Source: Metridium senile
Lineage: Eukaryota; Cnidaria; Anthozoa; Actiniaria; Metridiidae
Assembly (NCBI GenBank): GCA_949775045.1
Contig: OX459103.1
Coordinates: 256,501 to 320,500 of the forward strand
Length of the DNA stretch: 64,000 nucleotides
Direction of reading: 5' to 3'
How positions within the stretch are numbered: position 1 is the first letter of the stretch; each line of letters starts with the position of its first letter. Below, piece by piece: positions 56,986 through 64,000 of this stretch. Made by a program: the position numbers and the translations under genes. The notes under the pieces are model-generated. The model made no database searches, was not told the DNA's origin, and worked only from the letters and a program-made list of their open reading frames with translations.

Positions 56986-59427
56986 ATGACAAGTGAAATG
57001 ATGACATCTAAAATGGCTGGGCATGTCATTCTGTGTTTCTTGCTTGTCTTGTTTTGCTCTGATTCCCTTGTAAGTGCTGATGGCTCGATGCAATTCGAAA
57101 TGGGAGTTTTCACTGTCAAATGGACATATCTTGCCAATACTCAAGAGATACAGTTCGAAGTTAAGGGGAGCACGAATGGATATGTTGCTTTTGGCATATC
57201 TCACTTCAATTCGAATATGAAGGATATTGATCTATTTGTTGGGAAGGTTGTCAACAGCAATCCTACCGTGCAGGTAAAACATTTGTGATTTTAATTCTAA
57301 CATTTTAGTAATAATGATGTGACACAGGTAGTCATTGACTCATTGTACTTTATTATACACAGAAAAAGACCTAACAAGTATACATTTAGTAGAAATCAAT
57401 TAAGGTGGCTCGACTGAGTATTTTTGAAGGGCCACCGTCGCTGTTTGATCGCATAGTACGTCGTGCGTAGAAAAATAATTTCAAATTAATTTCCATAGCG
57501 AGTTCAGGCATAGACTGAAGTTTGTTCTGATGTTTCAAATATAGGAATCGGGACTAGCAATAATTTTTTTATGATAGAAAAGTAGTTTTGACAAATACGA
57601 CAATTTTAGGCGAAATAGAGTTTTCTATAAAACCGCATTGATTGTTTTACAAACTTCAGATCAAGGTCTTCGTTGTTGCTGAAAATAAAAGATTTATATG
57701 GAGGCATTTTTGAATAAAACGCTTTTAAACATTTACACAACAAATAAATTAAATTAATCAATCATCCATTTCACTTGATCAAAAACATCCCTACAAAAGC
57801 TCAGAAAAAGTTGCTTTTGGTCTCATTTGGTCAACAAATGTCTTAGTTATCCGTCTGGCGAACATGAACGAAATCACTTCAGGCTATTAGGACATACATG
57901 ATTTTTCGTTTGGTGAGATATAACTGCGCTTTTTCTTCTTTTGTCTAATATTGCACACATTTTTACAAAATATTTCAAAACTTAAAATTTCCTTGATGAA
58001 TTTGTTTCTTACCGCAGCATTGGCTTTTTGAAATAGTTACTCATCGAGCCCTGCAGTTTTATGACCATTGATAGATTGGAAGATATCGAAAATAATTTTC
58101 AAAATAGGTAAACTTTTCGACCGCTTACTCAAGGCTCGCATTGTTTTGGTTGTCCGAGACCACTATTGTCTATATTTTTTACTCAATTTGTGAATTCCGA
58201 TATGCATTGTCACCTCACATATTAAAAAACACTTGACTACCGTTCGTTAGCCGAGCAGCTCCGAATGTGATCGCTTGAATATTATATTATAAATGACAAA
58301 GGACGGTTACGATGGGTGCTTGTAACGCAATTCCAGCTGATATGCAGTACTTCGAATAACATGCCTCTAACTAAACTTGATAAAAAGCGAAAAATCACTA
58401 AGCAAAGATTCGAAGTACAGCATATCAGCTGGAATTGCGTTACCCTTCTTTGTCATTATAATATAATATTCAAACGACAACACTCGGAGCTGCTCGGCTA
58501 TATTGGGAACAAGGGAGAAAATGCAAAAAGATCAAAGGATCCTGGGAGCATCCACTTCCCTGGGAGGGGCACAATACTGCATGAAACTATGTCAAAACAA
58601 TTGAATTAATGAATAAGATCCTACAAGATCCTTTAGTCAACTCCGTACTTTTGCACTATAAATGTACATAAACCACAATCCGTACGATCGATCAAAATCA
58701 AGCATGGAGAGGTCCTCGTCACCAGGCCCTCTCGCATATAACCACAGGGAGCCCTTGTAACAATGTTAATAAGAATAAATGCTTGGGCAAACGGCATCAA
58801 CATTTGCTTCAACATTCGATCGATTTTGTTGAAGCCGTTTGCCCACACTTTCAACATTGTTGACACGTGTTGAATCGATGTTGAATTAGCCTTTTTCATA
58901 TCGAGCAAGGGACTGGAACCAAGTTTCTCAAAATTAATGTAATTCAAAAATAGAACCCCTCACACGAAAAAACAAATACAAATTAATAAGAATTGAAAGT
59001 TGAATAAAGTTTGTGCAAATTGCAACAAAATTATGATATTTTAATTTGTTTTCGAAAATACAAAGAGTGTATGGTTTGGAAGGACGTTTTGGAAGGACAC
59101 CATACATTTCTCTTTAATTTTGGCAGAATTTTGATGTAAAAGAGGAAGAGGAAGTTTATTTATAGAAAAGTAAATGTTTAACTGAAAAAATTCATGATTT
59201 AAGAAAAAGAAGATGATTGATTCTACCCTTACGGATTTGTTTATTTCCCATTTGTTTTCATTTACTACTAGGACTACTGGTCTACTGGCACTCAGGAACC
59301 TGTTAATGACACTAGGAATGACTACACACTCATCTCAATCTCTGCAGGCGGCGGCTTTACAACTATTACTTGTAAACGAAAGCTAGACACGGGCGATACA
59401 GCAGATATCAAAATCGAGGTTGTGTAG
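56986..59427 (+). CDS. Secreted single-DOMON protein (two exons)
   Basis: Exons 56986-57273 and 59272-59427 give 147 residues (phase-0 intron, donor gtaaaa, acceptor actag). The N-terminus has a signal peptide (MAGHVILCFLLVLFCSDSLV; an upstream in-frame ATG adds nine residues). The rest is a DOMON beta-sandwich: VKWTYLANTQEIQFEVKG, GYVAFGISHFNSNMKDIDLF, DYWSTGTQEPVNDTRNDYTL, TITCKRKLDTGDTADIKIE. DOMON domains of the dopamine beta-monooxygenase/MOXD type bind heme or sugars. Here no copper-monooxygenase domain follows. The stop lies just after a GTTGTG that could be a donor, so the gene may once have been longer. A TTAA palindrome copy and a reversed gene piece sit in the intron. A BEL/Pao element lies downstream. 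Confidence 0.7.
57404..58500. mobile_element. Truncated copy of the TTAA palindromic element
   Basis: TTAA at 57400-57403 precedes GGTGGCTCGACTGAG. The left arm is complete, with about 3 percent divergence from 21589-22518 by eye and a 15-bp insertion near 58310. The loop (58358-58415) is in the opposite orientation to that of the full copy. The right arm stops after about 90 bp at gctgctcggcta (58500). Located in the DOMON gene intron. Confidence 0.85.
58620..58790 (-). pseudogene. Reversed duplicate of the 51-kb membrane-tail exon
   Basis: On the minus strand it reads GSLWLYARGPGDEDLSMLDF, then FDRSYGLWF and a stop at about 58636. DNA similarity with 51030-51110 is high (catggcgaggt/catggagaggt, tataaccacagggagccc). 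The stretch 57330-57400 likewise matches 50640-50730. So the DOMON intron holds a copy of the 50.6-51.1 kb region, interrupted by the TTAA element. Confidence 0.55.
58780..58862. mobile_element. Partial copy of the GGGCAAACGG MITE
   Basis: tgggcaaacggcatcaacat, then gcttcaacattcgatcgatt and gaagccgtttgccca, as in 27955-28150. Internal deletion. Confidence 0.6.
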
Positions 59428-59429
59428 GA

Positions 59430-59855
59430 CAACAATCATTTTGGGCGTTCTTTCAACTTGGTTTTTTAATGAATAGAAGTTTACAACAACATTTTACGGT
59501 TCATCTCAATCAAGTAAAACTGAAATACAAATTACGATATTTTACATTAAAAGAAAGCCTAAATTTACACTAAATGAATGACAAAATCAATATAATACAA
59601 TAAACTAATGATTACTTACGATCTTAGCCCATTATATCCACAAAAGAAGGTATAAATACGTAAATAATGTAAACGAGTGATTATCGAAGCACAACGCTGT
59701 CAATGTCAGTAAAATCACGGCCACGAGACCCTGGACATGTGACATTGCCACAGGGATCCCGCACATACCGGCCGCCTTGGGCCTACTCCGGTAGGACCCA
59801 ATCTAACTAAATACTAACGATACATAACAGTCTATAACAATCTTTGACGATGCAG
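59430..59855 (-). mobile_element. Candidate 3' end (LTR) of the BEL/Pao element
   Basis: On the minus strand the pol stop is followed by about 85 bp and a purine/GC-rich stretch (aaggcggccgg), then TGTGCGGGATCCCTGTGG, which is a possible polypurine tract and LTR start. The LTR should lie between about 59770 and the DOMON stop at 59427. The other LTR is outside the window, so its limits are unproven. The DOMON 3' UTR shares this interval. Confidence 0.35.
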
Positions 59856-62800
59856 TCAATCTAAATTGTTTTCTAACAAACAGAGTTTTTGTATGGGGCG
59901 TACAAATTCACCCGATCTTGTCTTAACCTTGACAGTCCTGACGAGGCCGTCACTTCCCGGATAGCATTCAATTATTCTACCCAGATTCCAGTGACCTCTC
60001 GGTGAATTGTCATTGACTAGAAGTACCAAGTCGTTCGGCTTCAGGTTAGGCTTCACGGCAAGCCACTTGCGTCTTACTTGTAACAGCGGCAAGTACTCCT
60101 TGATCCACCTAGACCAAAAGAGATCAGCAAGGAATTGAGCCTGACGCCACTTTCGTCTCAGTATACCATCTGCTTCGCAGAAGACACCAGGAGGTAGGGA
60201 AATGACCTTTCGCTGTAGGAGGAAGTGAGCTGGAGTTAAGGCGTCCAAATCGTTTGGGTCGTCTGAGTTGTTCGTCAAGGCCCGGCTGTTGAGGACACGT
60301 TCTACTTCGGTCAGCACCGTAGACAAGACGTCATCACATACAGTATAGGTACCAATAATGGACTTCAGAACTGTTTTCGCACTCCTGACCAGTCTCTCCC
60401 AAACTCCAGACATGCTCGATGCAGTGGGCGGTTGGAAGATCCACTTACATCCTCGTTGAATGAGCTCCTTCTGTATTTGATCTTGGTTCCATGCCTCGAA
60501 GCTTTCCTTTAACTCACGCTCCGCTCCCACGAAGTTGGTACCGTTGTCGCAGCGCAACTCTAGCACGTCTCCTCGGCGATTCAGAAACCTTCTTAGACAT
60601 AGCAAGAAATCATCACTGCTCAGAGAGCTAACGACCTCCAGATGGACGGCGCGTGTTGTAAGGCAGGTGAAGAGGCAACACCAACGTTTAGCTGTTCCTC
60701 GGCCATGTTTGACGTGTAAGGGACCAAAAAGATCCATACCAGTGCGAGTGAACGGCGGCTCATATGCTGCTGTGCGAGAGGTTGGTAGCGGTGCCATTTT
60801 TTGGGTGAGTGGCCTAGAATTCAGCTTTTTGCAGGTGAGACATCGTCTTAGAATAGATCTGGTTAACACTCGTGCTTGAGGGATCCAATACTTCTCTCTA
60901 AGCCTTGACAAGACGTGTTCACGTCCCAAGTGACCACAAGATTTGTGGATGTGCGTTATCAGTAGGGCAGCAATATGGTGGCCTTTGGGGATAATAAGAG
61001 GTTGTGTAGTGATTCGTAGAGTTGGCCCTGGTGTGACTCGCCCTCCTACTCTTAGCAATTGCTGGCTGTCAAGTATTGGATTTAGAGTAGCAATCTTGCT
61101 CGATGGACTCACACCTTTAGCAGAGCGCAGGACTTTGATTTCGTCTTTGTAACAGGCTTGTTGTGCAATCTTTGTAACTTGCAGCTCAGCGTTTTCAATC
61201 TCGTCGAGTGTCAGATTACCAGTGGGCACGTTTTTACGATCACGGATGTATTGGACAAATCTCGCAAGCCATGCAATACGGCGAAGCAAGGTGGTCCAGT
61301 TTGAGCAGCTCTCGACGACTTTGTGTAGCGTTGGCATTTCACTAGAAGCGGAAGAGTTTTCTTGAACTTTAACAGCAGTGGTGTTCACGTGCTTCTCTTT
61401 TTTAAGCTCTAGGACCGCTTCTGTGGGGGTGTTGAAGTCACCATCAGGCCAGCAGGACTCATCACGCCATAGAAAATCGGGAGCGCGTAGCCATCTGCCA
61501 TCGGGCGAAAGCTGTGAGGGTGCATACCCTCTTGAAACATCATCAGCCGGGTTTAGGACACCGGGAACATGACTCCATTCTTCAACACTTGAGTTTTCTT
61601 TGATCTCTTGTACCCGATTCGCCACAAAGGTTTGAAGGCGAAGCTTTGGATTCCTTAGATAATGCAAGACTATTGCACTGTCTGTCCAATACTGTGTTCT
61701 TTCGATGTCCAGGTCAAGTTCAGCTCTAATAGAGTTGTTCATCCGTGTTGACAGAACAGAAGCTTGGAGCTCGAGCCTCGGAACAGTGGTGAACTTAACG
61801 GGAGCATTACGCGACTTTCCCATTAGAAATGAGCAATGAATAGTACCGTCTGGGTATTTCACTCTTAAGTAAGACACAGTTCCATACCCATGCTCCGAGG
61901 CATCGGCGAAATGGTGCATCTGTAGTTGGCACTGTGACAGGATGGTTCCAGGGGGGAAGTAGCACCGTGGGATACGTACATCAGCCATGGTCTGCAGGGC
62001 GTTTTTCCAGTCTCGCCATCTGGTGAGGAAACTATCAGTCAATGGCTCGTCCCAGTCGACTTTCGCTCTCCAAAGATCTTGCAGGAGGTTCTTAGCTTGA
62101 AGAACAACTGGAGCTGCCATGCCGAGGGGGTCGTACAATGAACACACAGTTGACAAGATTCCACGTTTGGTTTCAGGTCGATCCAGGTCTTTGATTGTAA
62201 ATCCGAGTTCGTCAGACTCAACATGCCAGCGAACTCCGAGAGCTCTCTCGACAGGTAGTTCGTCCAAGTCAAGGTCTAACTCAGGTTTGGCTCTTTTGTG
62301 TGACGGGATTGAGGCCAAGACGTCTTTGCTGTTAGAGGTAAACTTTGTTAAGTTGAAGCCTCCTTTGTGGAGAAGGTCAACCAGTTCATTCGCTAGAGAA
62401 GCTGCCGACACTGTGTCGCTACTTGATGGCAGTCCATCGTCGACATAGAAGTTGTGCTTTACAGCTGCGACTGCTTCATCCGAGAAGTCATCAGAGTTGT
62501 CGTTGGCGGTTCTCCTGAGAGTCGAGTTAACCACGCATGGCGAGGAGGTGGCTCCAAAGATGTGCACTTGCATAGCATACACGTCAGGGGGCTCATCGTA
62601 ACCATGTGTCCACCAAAGGAAGCGCAGAGCTTGTTGGTCCCGTTCTGGAACATGAACCTGGTGGAACATAGATTCAACGTCGGCGGCTAGAGCTACATTG
62701 CCCTTTCTAAAGCGTAGGAGCACTCCAATGAGGCTGTTTGTGGAATCTGGACCCTGCAGTAAAGCCTTGTTAAGTGAGGTGCTTTGGAACTCAGCCGCAG

Positions 62801-64000
62801 CGTCGAAAACGACTCGGACCTTTCCCGGCTTGTTAGGGTTGTACACGGGATGGTGCGGTAAGTACCAACGTACTGGACTTTCTGTGTCGATTTCATCCTT
62901 AGTGAGTTTCTTTGCATACCCTTTGTCTATGTAGCCCTGCATGGTTTGTCGATACATCGATTCAAGTTCCTTATTTTCAGGTTTCACGAGCCTTCGTCGT
63001 AGCATCTCAAGCCTTCTTTCGGCCATACTTCGATTGTTTGGGAGCTTGGGCTCAACATCTTTCCACGGAAGACCCACTTCATAATGTCCATCGACAAATC
63101 TTGTGGTGTCCTCTATTATTTGGAGTGCACGTTTATCTTCAAGAGATAGTTCCTTCTTAGCGCCAGATATTGCATTGTCTTCTATCTTCCAGAACCTTTC
63201 AAGAGCTTCATCAAGACGACAGTCCATTGATATGGAGTTCAACGATGCAGTATGTTTAGTAACTGCATTAATTGGACCGCACAGGGTCCATCCAAGTGGA
63301 TAGCGATATCCGTAGAGGCCATTCTCGTCATCATTAGGAGACCTGACTTCCCTCTGTACATGTGCACTTGGAATGTTACTGCCTATCAATATGGAGATGC
63401 GGGGTACGTCGACGGTTAAGAACTTAATACCTTGTAGATGAGGGCAGTAGGACGTGTCGACGGATTCAGGTAACACCTGCTCGGACTGGTGTAGATCTGG
63501 TAGGACGTATGCATCGTTGACCTTAATTTCCTCGTCATCCTCAAGAGACTTAAGGGTGAAGCTTACATGCTGAGTTTCAGCTTGTCGACTGGACGTAATG
63601 GTCGTAATTTGAATCTCCTCTGGGATTCCCTTTATGTTGAGTTCGTCAGCTAACTGTTGATCTATCAGGGTATCTGTGCAGCCATTGTCGAGAAAGGCGT
63701 AAGTAGACAAGCTCCTATTATCACTTGAGGTGATGACAACAGGGAGCACATTAAGAACCACAGATGAGTTCAAGTTGTTAACTGCGGCAGAAGACACTCC
63801 CTTTGGCTGAGGCTTTGAATCAGGCTTCTTTACATGTGAAGGCTGTACGGACTCCTTGTCATTGTAGGTCGAACCTTTATCCTGACTGGGTATAGAAGAG
63901 TACTGACGACCAGGGATTTTATCTTTATGAAGGATGTCCAAGTGGCGACCACCGCAACGTGAGCAGGACGGCGTATCTGGGCAAGTCCCAGAACCATGAC
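59856..64000 (-). CDS. pol: BEL/Pao LTR retrotransposon polyprotein (Gag end plus Pol), 5' partial
   Basis: One frame is open from the window edge to the stop at 59856-59858, about 1380 residues. Numbering from position 63941, just upstream is a Gag-type zinc knuckle (CSRCGGRHLDILH). Then an aspartic protease with FLDNGCTDTLIDQ (Asp85), reverse transcriptase with ALAADVESMFHQV (Asp421) and YVDD (499-502), and RNase H with Asp680, Glu724, Asp754 and Asp800. After it come an HHCC integrase zinc site (HIHKSCGHLG ... RRCLTC), an integrase core with Asp1070, Asp1132 and Glu1182, and a C-terminal domain typical of Pao elements (RKWRQAQFLADLFWSRWIKE). The domain order PR-RT-RH-IN and this C-terminal domain define BEL/Pao. 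No frameshift or stop is seen, so this is a young copy. Function is retrotransposition. Base composition is more GC-rich than the neighbours. Confidence 0.95.
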   Translation of the reverse strand, partial: HGSGTCPDTPSCSRCGGRHLDILHKDKIPGRQYSSIPSQDKGSTYNDKESVQPSHVKKPDSKPQPKGVSSAAVNNLNSSVVLNVLPVVITSSDNRSLSTYAFLDNGCTDTLIDQQLADELNIKGIPEEIQITTITSSRQAETQHVSFTLKSLEDDEEIKVNDAYVLPDLHQSEQVLPESVDTSYCPHLQGIKFLTVDVPRISILIGSNIPSAHVQREVRSPNDDENGLYGYRYPLGWTLCGPINAVTKHTASLNSISMDCRLDEALERFWKIEDNAISGAKKELSLEDKRALQIIEDTTRFVDGHYEVGLPWKDVEPKLPNNRSMAERRLEMLRRRLVKPENKELESMYRQTMQGYIDKGYAKKLTKDEIDTESPVRWYLPHHPVYNPNKPGKVRVVFDAAAEFQSTSLNKALLQGPDSTNSLIGVLLRFRKGNVALAADVESMFHQVHVPERDQQALRFLWWTHGYDEPPDVYAMQVHIFGATSSPCVVNSTLRRTANDNSDDFSDEAVAAVKHNFYVDDGLPSSSDTVSAASLANELVDLLHKGGFNLTKFTSNSKDVLASIPSHKRAKPELDLDLDELPVERALGVRWHVESDELGFTIKDLDRPETKRGILSTVCSLYDPLGMAAPVVLQAKNLLQDLWRAKVDWDEPLTDSFLTRWRDWKNALQTMADVRIPRCYFPPGTILSQCQLQMHHFADASEHGYGTVSYLRVKYPDGTIHCSFLMGKSRNAPVKFTTVPRLELQASVLSTRMNNSIRAELDLDIERTQYWTDSAIVLHYLRNPKLRLQTFVANRVQEIKENSSVEEWSHVPGVLNPADDVSRGYAPSQLSPDGRWLRAPDFLWRDESCWPDGDFNTPTEAVLELKKEKHVNTTAVKVQENSSASSEMPTLHKVVESCSNWTTLLRRIAWLARFVQYIRDRKNVPTGNLTLDEIENAELQVTKIAQQACYKDEIKVLRSAKGVSPSSKIATLNPILDSQQLLRVGGRVTPGPTLRITTQPLIIPKGHHIAALLITHIHKSCGHLGREHVLSRLREKYWIPQARVLTRSILRRCLTCKKLNSRPLTQKMAPLPTSRTAAYEPPFTRTGMDLFGPLHVKHGRGTAKRWCCLFTCLTTRAVHLEVVSSLSSDDFLLCLRRFLNRRGDVLELRCDNGTNFVGAERELKESFEAWNQDQIQKELIQRGCKWIFQPPTASSMSGVWERLVRSAKTVLKSIIGTYTVCDDVLSTVLTEVERVLNSRALTNNSDDPNDLDALTPAHFLLQRKVISLPPGVFCEADGILRRKWRQAQFLADLFWSRWIKEYLPLLQVRRKWLAVKPNLKPNDLVLLVNDNSPRGHWNLGRIIECYPGSDGLVRTVKVKTRSGEFVRPIQKLCLLENNLD

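Noticed and set aside
60535..63303. Several plus-strand frames opposite the retrotransposon
   Set aside because: They are antisense shadows of the long pol frame.

Overview
The window is eukaryotic nuclear DNA from an animal. It has split genes with GT-AG introns, AT-rich spacers, many trinucleotide and tetranucleotide arrays, and a dense load of short inverted-repeat transposons. Gene content (an FHAD1-like coiled-coil protein, GABARAP, a DOMON protein, a BEL/Pao retrotransposon) and repeat style suggest an early-branching metazoan, most likely a cnidarian. The species assignment is inference. No prokaryotic, viral or CRISPR content was seen.

Layout. (1) 674-20584, plus strand: a gene of about 33 coding exons for an FHA domain followed by a long coiled coil, recognisable as FHAD1. 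Its introns are full of microsatellites, minisatellites, a SINE and MITEs. (2) 20.6-27.3 kb: intergenic, with a 1914-bp near-perfect palindrome flanked by TTAA and a 113-bp x10 satellite. (3) 27328-38444, minus strand: a 12-exon gene for a 707-residue protein with a helical (armadillo-like) N-terminal part, TPRs and a C-terminal MYND zinc finger. (4) 39041-42371, plus strand: a complete three-exon GABARAP (ATG8 family) gene, head-to-head with gene 3 across a 596-bp shared upstream region that carries a GTCACGTGAC box. (5) 42.4-57 kb: transposon-rich DNA with a cluster of related minus-strand gene pieces (49.9-53.1 kb) that look like terminal exons of a small membrane-protein family. (6) 56986-59427, plus strand: a secreted single-DOMON protein in two exons, with a truncated second copy of the TTAA palindrome in its intron. 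(7) 59856-64000, minus strand: the pol part of an uninterrupted BEL/Pao retrotransposon that runs off the window.

The most unusual pattern is that several intronic tandem arrays are built from exon-intron junctions. Three arrays repeat the 3' end of the adjacent exon together with its 5' splice site (28.9-30.2 kb, 34.85-35.3 kb, 12.6-12.9 kb). One array of 27-bp units ends exactly at, and supplies, a 3' splice site (11.86-12.39 kb). Two genes are affected, which suggests a recurrent local amplification process.

All exon models are hand-built from splice signals, reading phase and protein plausibility. The three main models have total coding lengths divisible by three and consistent phases. 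Coordinates of repeat elements are approximate to a few bases, unless a target-site duplication fixes them.
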